64,000 nt of DNA from NCBI GenBank assembly GCA_041399155.1, contig JAWKTI010000001.1, positions 1,550,001-1,614,000 of the forward strand. Reading direction: 5' to 3'. This DNA comes from Zavarzinella sp. GTDB lineage: Bacteria > Planctomycetota > Planctomycetia > Gemmatales > Gemmataceae. The notes under the pieces were generated by a model. The model was given only the letters and a program-made list of their open reading frames with translations, had not been told where the DNA came from and did no database searches. The stretch's first letter is position 1. Every line of letters starts with the position of its first letter. Of this stretch, positions 34,704-42,900 are shown in pieces. The position numbers were made by a program, and so were the translations under genes.

Positions 34704-35513
34704 TTAACTGCTGGCACTTCGATAGTGTTTTAGGGAATATCGAAAAAAGATTCGACTTAGTATCAGTAGAAGTACTGCCGCAGCAATCATATAAACCGCA
34801 AAAGCTGGCTGAAAAGTTTTCATCATGCTGCTCGCTGGAACGTTCACTACAAGCATCACTGGTACCAGAAATGTAAAGAACCAGCCAATGGAATGAGCCC
34901 AGGTATTGGTGAATATATCCTTGGGATACCTAACCAGTGTGGTGAAAAGCCACCAGATTTCAAACAGGCTTTGGTTACGTGTCATCCAGACTGCCAATGA
35001 CGTGAACATTAACAGAAAGCCGTACGCAATTGCCACCCCACACAGCATCAACAGTGGGAATAGCAAAACTGCCTCACAGGAAACTTGCCATCCCGTCTGT
35101 GCAGTGCCATAAATCATTAATGAAATCCCAAGAATCATGTTTGGAACGGTCGACCAGTCCACCGTTCGGCAACTGACCAGAAACTGTTCATCAATTGGCT
35201 TGATCAGATAAAAATCAAATTCACCACTACGGATGATTTCTGCAAATCGCCCACAATTCACCAGAAAGAGGCTTTCAATGATGGCAAGTAGTGTGTAATG
35301 GCAACCAATGAAGAACAAGTATTCCGATTCTGACCAGGAAGCAACGTGGGAGGTTTGACGAAAGACTGCTCGATAGAAAATCAGCAGCAAAACCAGCCAT
35401 AACGCTTCCACAACCACTTTAATGAGAAAATTCCCACGAAATGATGCCTCTCGGATCAATCCATATTTGGCCAATGCCCACCAGATTCGCAGATATCTCA
35501 ACAGAAAGTACAT
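34704..35513 (-). CDS. ABC-2-type exporter permease (ABC2_membrane_6 family)
   Basis: A 269-residue integral membrane protein with six hydrophobic segments (near 30-50, 60-80, 115-135, 145-170, 205-225, 240-258). The segment REASFRGNFLIKVVVEALWLVLLLIFYRAVF and SGEFDFYLIKPIDEQFLVS are hallmarks of this permease family (R-x-x-x-L-D-x-x-L-x-K-P). Its ATG directly follows the stop of the other permease (TAA-ATG), indicating tight coupling. Together with the ATPase at 36407 it should form a heterodimeric exporter of unknown substrate. Confidence 0.88.
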   Translation of the reverse strand: MYFLLRYLRIWWALAKYGLIREASFRGNFLIKVVVEALWLVLLLIFYRAVFRQTSHVASWSESEYLFFIGCHYTLLAIIESLFLVNCGRFAEIIRSGEFDFYLIKPIDEQFLVSCRTVDWSTVPNMILGISLMIYGTAQTGWQVSCEAVLLFPLLMLCGVAIAYGFLLMFTSLAVWMTRNQSLFEIWWLFTTLVRYPKDIFTNTWAHSIGWFFTFLVPVMLVVNVPASSMMKTFQPAFAVYMIAAAVLLLILSRIFFRYSLKHYRSASS

Positions 35514-36350
35514 TTAACCCCCGAAGGCACTGTAGCGTTTCAGGCCAATTCGAAACAACAGTCGGGAACAGCACACCAGGCCAACCGCCCAGCATGCTTC
35601 CAGTATTAATGCTTGATACAACGCTTCGCCAGACAGTTTCTGAAGAAAGATCACCGCCGGAAAATACGCTAAGTACTGAAAAGGTAAGTACTTAAAGAGC
35701 TGTACCCAGCTTTCCGGCAGTAAATCCAGTGGGAACATGTGCCCAGAAAGAAAATAATTCAACGTCCCCACCACGTACAGCAGAGACGACACTTCCAGAA
35801 ACCAGAAACCCAGCATTCCCATGCATGCTTCAAAGTGGAAACCGATTACGAAACCCAGAATCAGCGCAAGTGCATACAGAATAGTGGTTTCCGTATCTGG
35901 CCATGGTGGAAGATAATGGCGACAAATGAAAAAAAGTAATCCATAGGGTAATGCGGACATACAGATGTAAGCCATCTTGTGGGCAATTCGATAGCTGATG
36001 AGATAATTCAGCATATCGATCGGTTGGAGAAGGTATTTTTTCAGATTGCCATCTCGAATATCAGTCGCGATCCCACGTGCCAGCGAAGGCATGCTGGAAA
36101 ACATTCTGCTGATGTGGACCAGCAGAAGATAAGAAATCATTTCATTCAAGCGATAATTGGCGATTAGATCTTTTCCAGCTCCACGGTAGATGGCGTGCCA
36201 CAATAAAATCGTGGTCAACATTGGCAAAAAACGGAATAGCGTGCTCAAAAAAAAATCGACCCGGTATACCATCCGTTCCGAAAGGGCTACCCGCCATACC
36301 TTGCGATATTTTCCAAGCCAACCGCTTTTCACTATCGGACTTTGTTCCAT
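35514..36350 (-). CDS. ABC-2-type exporter permease (second subunit)
   Basis: A 278-residue permease with six membrane segments, partner of the 34704 gene. The motif region ISRMFSSMPSLARGIATDIRDG and LKKYLLQPIDMLNYLISYRIAH matches the same family (x-G-x-L-x-x-Y-L-L-x-P). The start at 36350 (MEQSPIVKSGW) is chosen over 36383. Loss of about 20 bases between the ATPase stop (36407) and this start shows co-transcription. Substrate unknown; members export drugs, lipids or polysaccharides. Confidence 0.88.
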   Translation of the reverse strand: MEQSPIVKSGWLGKYRKVWRVALSERMVYRVDFFLSTLFRFLPMLTTILLWHAIYRGAGKDLIANYRLNEMISYLLLVHISRMFSSMPSLARGIATDIRDGNLKKYLLQPIDMLNYLISYRIAHKMAYICMSALPYGLLFFICRHYLPPWPDTETTILYALALILGFVIGFHFEACMGMLGFWFLEVSSLLYVVGTLNYFLSGHMFPLDLLPESWVQLFKYLPFQYLAYFPAVIFLQKLSGEALYQALILEACWAVGLVCCSRLLFRIGLKRYSAFGG

Positions 36351-36406
36351 TTTGTTCCCAACAACAGCCGAAGTCGAACTCAAAAACCAAAACTTGTGAG
36401 TTTTTT

Positions 36407-37414
36407 CTAATTTTTATCCGGATCTGGATCAGAATCTTCCACACCTTGGGCAAATACCTTTGCAATTACCTCTTCCAGTGGGGGATCTTCTACATTCATA
36501 TCAACCACCGAAAAACTCATTAAAATCTTCTGCAGCACCGTCGGCAGTTCGGTGCGTGCCACCCGTAGCTCAATGACAGGCCCATCATGCCGCACCACTT
36601 CGCCATAACTTAAGAATTGATCAGCACTTACGACTTCTGCCAAATGCAGAGTCAACAATTTGAATTCCCCAAACAGGTTGGTGATGTCTGCCAGCGAACC
36701 ATCATAAACCAACTGACCATGGTTGATGATCATCACCCGTTTGCACAAAGCTTCCACATCTTTCATGTAGTGGCTGGTCAGTAACATGGTGACCCCTTTG
36801 GCCTGATTCAATTCGCGCAGGCATTTTTGAATCGTTACCTGGGCCACCACATCGAGACCGATAGTGGGCTCATCCAGCAGCAGTAATTGCGGTTGGTGTA
36901 ACAGCGAAGCAATCAGTTCCATTTTCATCCGTTCGCCCAGTGAAAGCTCTCGCACTGGCTGGCGGATGTGGTCCTTTACCTGAAACAATTCGATGAGATC
37001 ATCAAGTGTCTGTTGAAACTGGGTCGGATCGATACTGTAAATTGCCCGATGGAGATCAAAACTGTCTGCAGCTGGTAAATCCCACCAAAGCTGGTTTTTC
37101 TGGCCCATGACAAGTGCAAACTTGCGTCGGAAGGCATCGGGGCGGTCCCACGGAGTGTACCCTAACACCTTAGCAGTGCCGGAGTTAGGAAAAATCAACC
37201 CAGAGAGCATCTTCAGCGTCGTGGTTTTCCCCGCACCGTTGGGGCCCAGAAAGGCCACCATTTCTCCAGGCTCGATTTGAAAACTGACTCGTTTGACGGC
37301 TTGCACCACTTTGTATTCGCGGCGAAATAAACCTGTGGACGCACCTCTCAGCCCACTTTTCTTCTGGTAAACGCGATAACTTTTGCACAGTTCATTCGCC
37401 TCGATAATTGGCAT
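36407..37414 (-). CDS. ABC transporter ATP-binding protein (exporter ATPase)
   Basis: A 335-residue nucleotide-binding subunit of the DRA-like exporter class. Walker A is GPNGAGKTT near residue 56, the signature is LSLGERMKMELIASLL in place of LSGGQ, Walker B is LLLLDEPTIGLD, and the switch His is LLTSHYMKD. The C-terminal 90 residues (from about 240) form the regulatory domain found in these exporters. The longer signature-loop variation (S-L-G-E) is a normal feature of this subfamily. It is the first gene of the three-gene exporter plus SRPBCC operon. Confidence 0.93.
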   Translation of the reverse strand: MPIIEANELCKSYRVYQKKSGLRGASTGLFRREYKVVQAVKRVSFQIEPGEMVAFLGPNGAGKTTTLKMLSGLIFPNSGTAKVLGYTPWDRPDAFRRKFALVMGQKNQLWWDLPAADSFDLHRAIYSIDPTQFQQTLDDLIELFQVKDHIRQPVRELSLGERMKMELIASLLHQPQLLLLDEPTIGLDVVAQVTIQKCLRELNQAKGVTMLLTSHYMKDVEALCKRVMIINHGQLVYDGSLADITNLFGEFKLLTLHLAEVVSADQFLSYGEVVRHDGPVIELRVARTELPTVLQKILMSFSVVDMNVEDPPLEEVIAKVFAQGVEDSDPDPDKN

Positions 37415-37469
37415 CGCGTGCAGCACTCCAGTGGGTAGAAGTAACTATTCTAGCGAGTCAGAACGTCTG

Positions 37470-38579
37470 TTAACCAACTGATCGAACGGGATAGCATTGC
37501 GATAGCAGTAAATCGCTCAAATTATCATTAATATATTTGATCATTGCTGGGTCCATCTGCCACTTGTTTTTCTCATAATTGGCGTGGACAGTCAGATACC
37601 CATCCAATCCGGGTTGAATCCGCTCAAAATCCCCCAGGCTTAGGTGCTGATAGATTGATGCAATCGAATCGCGAGGATTTGCCACCAGATCTTCGTAGCG
37701 GATTTCGTATAACTGCTTATCTGGTATCAGTTTACGTGTGTTCTGATAGCGTTCGATCACGTGGCGATAGGTACGCACCACGTGGTGCTCAAGGTCGGGC
37801 AGTTTGGGCACTTGTAAGCCCTGCGCCAGAGTTAATCTCTTCCAGAGATTTACCGTGGAAGGGTATACCGAATAGGGGTCGCGGGTGATGTAAATGAACC
37901 GTGCATCCGGAAACATTCGCATGAGTGTTGGAATGCGGCAGGTGTGAGTGGGCGATTTTAAGACCAGCCTGCGGGAGTCGTTATATTGCAGCATTTTCAG
38001 AAAGTGCATCAGCCCGCGTTCCCACTGCAACTGCTGGCGTGCTGGCAGACTATCGATATTCAGCAGATCATAACTGGGGTATCCTTCGTTTGGAAACGCC
38101 ATCCAGTTGTAAGGTGAAGGTAGCCCCATTAATGCCAGGGCGAATTCATCTTCCTGTGGGCGATCCCAGCCGATTTCCATGTTGTCCATTGGCCGCTTTT
38201 GGGGAAGCAGCCACTGAAAGTTGTCCCGCACCAGTTTCTCGGTGAGAAGTGGATGCAGCGGGTCAAAACACTGGTAAGTAGTAGGGAAACCATGTGCCGG
38301 ATCGGTTATCAGCAATTCATGCAGCAGTGTGGTCCCACTGCGCCAATGCCCAAGAATAAAGATTGGTGGCACAAGATCGGGAAAAGTAGATGGTGGGTGC
38401 AGACGGTTCTGTACCACTCGCAGAAAAGAATGCGAAAGACAAACCGCCAGACCAATGGGAGCCACGTGCAGGTGCTTCCAGGAAAAGCGAAAACGTGCCT
38501 GCCCCATCAGTCGCAACCAGTGGGCCAAATCTGCGCCCAGCCAAAGGTGTGCCTGCCATTCCGGTTTTTTTTCACTCAA
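37470..38579 (-). CDS. Sulfotransferase-family protein
   Basis: A 369-residue PAPS-dependent sulfotransferase-like protein. The 5-prime phosphosulfate loop is FILGHWRSGTTLLHELL and the 3-prime phosphate loop is FIYITRDPYSVYPSTVNLW. The central region LKSPTHTCRIPTLMRMFPDA is typical of the STF3-type family found in planctomycetes and cyanobacteria. No signal peptide or membrane segment is clear. The start is a TTG with AGGG seven bases upstream. Acceptor unknown; glycolipid, protein or polysaccharide are possible. It lies upstream of the tRNA-Met gene on the opposite strand. Confidence 0.87.
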   Translation of the reverse strand: MSEKKPEWQAHLWLGADLAHWLRLMGQARFRFSWKHLHVAPIGLAVCLSHSFLRVVQNRLHPPSTFPDLVPPIFILGHWRSGTTLLHELLITDPAHGFPTTYQCFDPLHPLLTEKLVRDNFQWLLPQKRPMDNMEIGWDRPQEDEFALALMGLPSPYNWMAFPNEGYPSYDLLNIDSLPARQQLQWERGLMHFLKMLQYNDSRRLVLKSPTHTCRIPTLMRMFPDARFIYITRDPYSVYPSTVNLWKRLTLAQGLQVPKLPDLEHHVVRTYRHVIERYQNTRKLIPDKQLYEIRYEDLVANPRDSIASIYQHLSLGDFERIQPGLDGYLTVHANYEKNKWQMDPAMIKYINDNLSDLLLSQCYPVRSVG

Positions 38580-38722
38580 CTGCGAACCCTGCCAACTTTG
38601 TACTGTCTATCTACCGTTGTAAGACTTGGCAGACGGTTTGGAAAACGCAGGTCTTTGAAACTCGGTATTGTGCTGGCTTACTGGCTAAATTAAAGTTTCT
38701 TGCGAAATACCTTCCAACCTAC

Positions 38723-38750
38723 TTGTCGAAAGGCTTGCAAATGTTAAGAT
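38723..38750 (+). promoter_or_regulatory. Promoter candidate for tRNA-Met
   Basis: TTGTCG (38723-38728) and TAAGAT (38745-38750) are 16 bases apart, matching a housekeeping sigma factor spacing. The -10 lies six bases before the tRNA, so the transcript would begin almost at the mature tRNA end. The same TTGT-N-TAAGATAAT arrangement precedes the RTX gene at 42797. Confidence 0.4.
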
Positions 38751-38755
38751 AATAT

Positions 38756-38830
38756 TGCGGCGTGGAGCAGCTCGGTCAGCTCGCCAGGCTCATAACCTGG
38801 AGGTCACAGGTTCAAATCCTGTCGCCGCGA
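38756..38830 (+). tRNA. tRNA-Met(CAT), elongator type
   Basis: A full cloverleaf can be drawn by hand: acceptor TGCGGCG/CGCCGCG (first pair U-G), D stem GAGC/GCTC, anticodon stem CCAGG/CCTGG with loop CTCATAA (anticodon CAT at 38791-38793), T stem ACAGG/CCTGT with loop TTCAAAT and discriminator A. CCA is not encoded. The anticodon stem lacks three consecutive G-C pairs, so it is an elongator or possibly an Ile-lysidine type, not initiator. Confidence 0.95.
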
Positions 38831-38934
38831 CTTTTCAATTATTTATTTCACTTTAATATCATTGTCCTCAAGTTATTGAGCCCAAAAACTTCTCTAATAG
38901 AGTTCATTTCTTTTTCAATGCGGAGAATACCCAC

Positions 38935-39909
38935 ATGGCATCCGAACGAGATGATTTTGATTACCCACGCGATGATAAGTCCCGGCGTCCCAGATCTTAT
39001 CGAAGAGACGAAGAGGATGGTGATGAGAGAGATGATTTCGAACGTCGCCCACGCCCTGCTCCGCCACGTGAAGGCAATGGCATGGCAACAGCAAGCCTGA
39101 TACTGGGATTGCTGTCTGCTTGTTTTGGCCCAACGACAGGCATTGTCGCAATCATCCTGGGAATCATCGGATATACGAAATCTAGTAATAGTGGTGGTGA
39201 AATAGCTGGTAAAGGCAAAGCAATTGCAGGCATAGCACTTGGACTGTTTTTCACTGTAATGATTGTTCCCATCTTACTTTATGCTGTTAAACACGTAAGA
39301 ATGACGGCAAACATGGCAAAATCGACCAACAACTGCAAGCAGATACTGGTAGGATTCCACGCATACAATGATGTAAATGATCGTATACCGGAGCCTTATG
39401 TAATAGATGAGCAAATGAATGTAAACAGAGATTTGAGCTGGCGTGTTTCACTACTTCCCTACATCGAACAAGATAATATTTATCGTAGTATCGATCTGTC
39501 TGCAGAATGGGATTCGCCAGAGAATCTGAAATACACTACAATGTATATTCCTACTTACAGTCCACCATACCTAGGTCGTCTGGATAACCAGACACCGTAT
39601 CGTAGCTTTGTTGGACAAGACACGGTTTTTGACTTTTCCAGAAAAGTGCAAATCAATAGAATTCCAGACGGTTCATCCAACACGTTGATTTTTGTTGAAA
39701 CGACCGATACAGTTCCGTGGGCTTCACCTCAGGATATCCCCTATAAAAGAGGGATGAATTTTCCATCATTCGGTCCTGCCTCTGGTCGCCATTTTCTGGT
39801 GGCAATGGCAGATGGTTCGGTAAAACGAATGCGCAAATCAGTTTCCCCACAAATCATCCATGGCTTGATCACCATTAACGGCGGGGAACCGGTGAACGAG
39901 GAAGATTAG
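38935..39909 (+). CDS. DUF4190-DUF1559 membrane protein without prepilin leader
   Basis: A 324-residue protein. Residues 1-47 are hydrophilic and rich in Arg, Asp and Glu. Two membrane segments follow (about 50-75 and 97-122) forming a DUF4190-like hairpin with GxxxG patterns (ASLILGLLSACFGPTTGIVA). The rest is a DUF1559-type domain: SLLPYIEQDNIY, RIPDGSSNTLIFVE and the closing H-x-x-x-A-x-x-DGS form RHFLVAMADGSVKRM. It differs from the more usual DUF1559 proteins, like that at 51347, by lacking the FTLIELL prepilin leader. The start has GGAGA eight bases upstream. The outside role is unknown. Confidence 0.85.
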   Translation: MASERDDFDYPRDDKSRRPRSYRRDEEDGDERDDFERRPRPAPPREGNGMATASLILGLLSACFGPTTGIVAIILGIIGYTKSSNSGGEIAGKGKAIAGIALGLFFTVMIVPILLYAVKHVRMTANMAKSTNNCKQILVGFHAYNDVNDRIPEPYVIDEQMNVNRDLSWRVSLLPYIEQDNIYRSIDLSAEWDSPENLKYTTMYIPTYSPPYLGRLDNQTPYRSFVGQDTVFDFSRKVQINRIPDGSSNTLIFVETTDTVPWASPQDIPYKRGMNFPSFGPASGRHFLVAMADGSVKRMRKSVSPQIIHGLITINGGEPVNEED

Positions 39910-39973
39910 CGATTCCGCCTGAACGCGGCTTGTATCAGAGACATAAACGAGTATGTAGAGATTGCATCCAACA

Positions 39974-41395
39974 TTATCTCTTCAAAATCCACTGGGCCAT
40001 GACATCCAGCACTTTTGGTGAGATCGTTTGTTCGATAAGCCCATATTCGTTTAGTTGGCCTGATTTACACTCTTGAAATAAGTGATTTAAGCCGGGGAAT
40101 TCCTTAATTTCAAAATGAGAGTTCTTCCCAGCCATCAATGCCTTTTTAATTCCATTGAGGTTGTCTTTTGGCTTTACCTGTACATCTTTGCCACCATTCA
40201 ACGCGAGAACCGGACATTTTGTTTTCTTGAAGAACTCAGTTGGATCGTGGGAAACAAACCAGCACATCCATGGGTCTGCCAATCTGCCAATAATTGTTGC
40301 CTTCCCCTTGGTAAGACTGTCCTTTGCTTCTCCAACTGGTAAGTCGGTGATAAATTCGTCTAACGCCTTAGTCATATTCTTTTCAATGATTTCTGGCTTT
40401 TCACCAGATTTCATAATGGGAACCAGTTTTTCAAGCATCTTGCGGGATTGTGCAATTTCGTCTTTTGCATTTGGGTCAAGTTGCAACGCAAAATCCTGCA
40501 TTTGAGTGTAGAGAATCTGCTCGCCAGTGATGCCAGGTCCTGCTAACGAAATGATAAATGCGACTTCTTTTGGGTTATTGCTGGCTACCAAGGGTGCTAC
40601 CAGTCCACCTTCGCTGTGTCCACAAATCCCAATTTTCGATGGGTCAACTCCCTCGGCTTTCTGAAGCATTTGTATTGCAGCCAGACAATCGCTGGCGAAA
40701 TCTGCCGAAGTAGATCCTGCAAATTTGCCTTTGGATTTGCCCACACCCCGTTCATCGTAACGAAAACTGGCAATTCCATTGCGGGCAAAGTGGTCGGCGA
40801 TGACCCAGAACGGTTTGTGCCCAAAAAGGGTTTCATCGCGATCCTGAGGGCCTGATCCACTGACCAGCACTACCGTAGGAAAAGGCCCCTTCCCGTCTGG
40901 TAAAGTTAATGTGCCTGCAAGTGAGATTTTTGCCTCTTCGTTTTTGAATTCAAGTTCGCGAACCAAATAAGGGAAAGGTGGTTTGGGCATTTGTGGGCGG
41001 AGGGAAACAGGAATTTTTTCGATTTTTTGTAATTTCAACTTCAATTCAACGCCACCCTGTTTGAAATCGGCTTTCATCTCCGTGGCATTGACCTGCTCGC
41101 ACTTGAAATTAATGCCAGCGAGCTTTAATTCAATATTCAGATTGTTGTCCGTGTGTTCAATTGAAGAAAAAGGCACTTTTGCATTACCCTGATCGAGACT
41201 GATCATTTGTCCGGACAGTTTTCCTTCTTTCTCTTTGGTAATCTCCAAAACAATTCGCAGATCGATCACGCCAATTTTCAGGGTCCCCAGCCATAAACCA
41301 GTGGGCTGAAACTGTACGACTGGCTTTACCTCGTCGGCAAAAGTACCTGGTGAAATCAGGCACCCCACGAAAAAACAAAAAATACTTCTAACCAT
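39974..41395 (-). CDS. Secreted alpha/beta hydrolase (dipeptidyl-peptidase/esterase-like)
   Basis: A 473-residue exported hydrolase with a signal peptide (MVRSIFCFFVGCLISPGTFA). An N-terminal beta-rich domain (about 25-130) precedes the hydrolase fold. The nucleophile elbow is GICGHSEGGLVAP, with oxyanion-type residues VLVSGSGPQDRDET, an acid Asp in LALNGGKDVQVK and the base His in FPGLNHLFQECK. The layout is like the YqiA/S9-type hydrolases with N-terminal domain. The substrate, probably an ester or peptide, is not identifiable. Confidence 0.9.
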   Translation of the reverse strand: MVRSIFCFFVGCLISPGTFADEVKPVVQFQPTGLWLGTLKIGVIDLRIVLEITKEKEGKLSGQMISLDQGNAKVPFSSIEHTDNNLNIELKLAGINFKCEQVNATEMKADFKQGGVELKLKLQKIEKIPVSLRPQMPKPPFPYLVRELEFKNEEAKISLAGTLTLPDGKGPFPTVVLVSGSGPQDRDETLFGHKPFWVIADHFARNGIASFRYDERGVGKSKGKFAGSTSADFASDCLAAIQMLQKAEGVDPSKIGICGHSEGGLVAPLVASNNPKEVAFIISLAGPGITGEQILYTQMQDFALQLDPNAKDEIAQSRKMLEKLVPIMKSGEKPEIIEKNMTKALDEFITDLPVGEAKDSLTKGKATIIGRLADPWMCWFVSHDPTEFFKKTKCPVLALNGGKDVQVKPKDNLNGIKKALMAGKNSHFEIKEFPGLNHLFQECKSGQLNEYGLIEQTISPKVLDVMAQWILKR

Positions 41396-41485
41396 GATTT
41401 GAACATCCTAATGAAAGAACTTTCATGTCGAATCTGTTGTATATCATGGTAAATTGAAGTAAGTATTCAATTGGTAAGGACTTGG

Positions 41486-42658
41486 ATGAACAATTCCCTT
41501 CCGGCAATCCTGGGTGGCGAACCGGTACGTCCAAATGGCTCTCCACACTGGCCACCTCACAGTTCTCGCATTATTGAGGCAATTAATCAGGCACTTTCCA
41601 ACAATACGTGGGGACTTTATCATGGCCCCGCAGTCAAATCGTTGGAAAAAGCCCTCACGGAATACTTTGAAGTAGAAAGTGCGATCACCTGCGCCAGCGG
41701 TACCTTGGCAATGGAGATTGCCCTGCGTGCAGCCCAGGTTGGTGGGGGCGATGAAGTGATTCTATCTGCCTACGATTATGAGCCTAACTTCTTGAATATT
41801 CTGCACTTAGGTGCAAAACCCGTCCTGGTAGATACTAGTGCACAACTTCCTGTCGCCGATTTCGACCAGTTGCTGACAGCGATTTCAGATCGAACCAAAG
41901 CCATTATCTTATCCCACATGCATGGGGCAATTATTCCCGTACAGGAATTGAGAGAGCGTTTGAATCAGCCGATCGTGATCATTGAAGATGCCGCCCAGGT
42001 GCCTGGTGGCAGTATTGGATCTCGTAAACTGGGTAGTTTAGGCGACATCAGCGTGATCAGTTTTGGTGGCTCGAAATTACTTTCAGCTGGGAGGGGTGGT
42101 GCTTTGCTGGCACAATCCCCACAGTTGATGCAACGCGCCAAACTGGCTCTATCACGTGGCATTCAACAAATTGCAGTACTTTCGGAATTACAGGCAACGG
42201 TACTGTTGCCGCAGCTGCTGGAATTGGATTTGATGACTCAGGACAGACAGCAAAAAGTAAGTTTGATCAGTAGTGAAATCCAGAATTTACCCGGGATACA
42301 GTTGTTTTCCAACCTGGATTCATGCACCATACCTGCTTACTACAAGGTTGGGTTCTGGTATGATTCCGCCAAATTCGGAATGCCCCGTTCGCTCTTTGTT
42401 CAGGCAATGCATGCAGAAGGAATTCCTTTTGATCCGGGCTTTCATGCCTTGCATATAGGACGTGCTAAAAGTCGTTATCTTGCCGGAAGTGCAGGTTTTC
42501 CAAACGCGGAACGTGCCCACAGAGAAATTGTGAAGTTGCACCACCCTGCCCTGTTAGGAACAGATGCCAGCGTATTAGAAATCGTGTCTGCATTGAAAAA
42601 AGTTGCACAATATTCAACTGAAATCAACACAACCTTGGGCTCCATGTGCCCTAATTAG
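41486..42658 (+). CDS. DegT/DnrJ/EryC1-family PLP aminotransferase
   Basis: A 390-residue sugar-aminotransferase-type enzyme that transaminates nucleotide-activated keto-sugars, or acts as a dehydratase in some branches. The N-terminal ILGGEPVRPNGSP and AITCASGTLAMEIAL (PLP phosphate binding) are diagnostic. The active-site lysine is in ISFGGSKLLSAGRGG. EDAAQVPGGSIG supplies the conserved Asp/Gln. AAGGA lies six bases before the ATG. The region HPAL near the C terminus is complete. Neighbours do not reveal a sugar pathway, so the substrate is open; polysaccharide or lipopolysaccharide modification is plausible. Confidence 0.88.
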   Translation: MNNSLPAILGGEPVRPNGSPHWPPHSSRIIEAINQALSNNTWGLYHGPAVKSLEKALTEYFEVESAITCASGTLAMEIALRAAQVGGGDEVILSAYDYEPNFLNILHLGAKPVLVDTSAQLPVADFDQLLTAISDRTKAIILSHMHGAIIPVQELRERLNQPIVIIEDAAQVPGGSIGSRKLGSLGDISVISFGGSKLLSAGRGGALLAQSPQLMQRAKLALSRGIQQIAVLSELQATVLLPQLLELDLMTQDRQQKVSLISSEIQNLPGIQLFSNLDSCTIPAYYKVGFWYDSAKFGMPRSLFVQAMHAEGIPFDPGFHALHIGRAKSRYLAGSAGFPNAERAHREIVKLHHPALLGTDASVLEIVSALKKVAQYSTEINTTLGSMCPN

Positions 42659-42796
42659 TCGACATAAATATACAAGTACTGTCAAAAACTGACAAATCAA
42701 GTATTCTTGCATGTGAAGTGCTGCAGATTTAGAACGCCGTTAGAACAAGATTTTTCGGCTGTCAAACCATTTTTTCAATTTTTTCAAAAATTGTGC

Positions 42797-42824
42797 TTGT
42801 GCGCGACTATTTTGCCGTTAAGAT
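42797..42824 (+). promoter_or_regulatory. Promoter candidate for the RTX gene
   Basis: TTGTGC (42797-42802) and TAAGAT (42819-42824) are 16 bases apart. The extended TTAAGATAAT string is shared with the promoter proposed for tRNA-Met at 38745. It lies 77 bases before the likely TTG start of the RTX gene. Confidence 0.35.
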
Positions 42825-42850
42825 AATTACTTCCTAATCGCGTGGTTTAT

Positions 42851-42895
42851 TTACCCCCTCAGACCGCACGGTGCATACCCAGTTAGTGGGGGTAA
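42851..42895 (+). promoter_or_regulatory. Hairpin that could hide the RTX ribosome-binding site
   Basis: TTACCCCC (42851-42858) is the exact reverse complement of GGGGGTAA (42888-42895), with a 29-base loop. GGGGG is the likely Shine-Dalgarno for the TTG at 42901, eight bases further on. The left arm can pair with it in the mRNA, which would inhibit initiation until the pair opens. Confidence 0.4.
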
Positions 42896-42900
42896 GAACG

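Noticed and set aside
38756..38830. Initiator tRNA
   Set aside because: The anticodon stem is CCAGG/CCTGG and lacks three consecutive G-C pairs at the loop side, so it is elongator-like.
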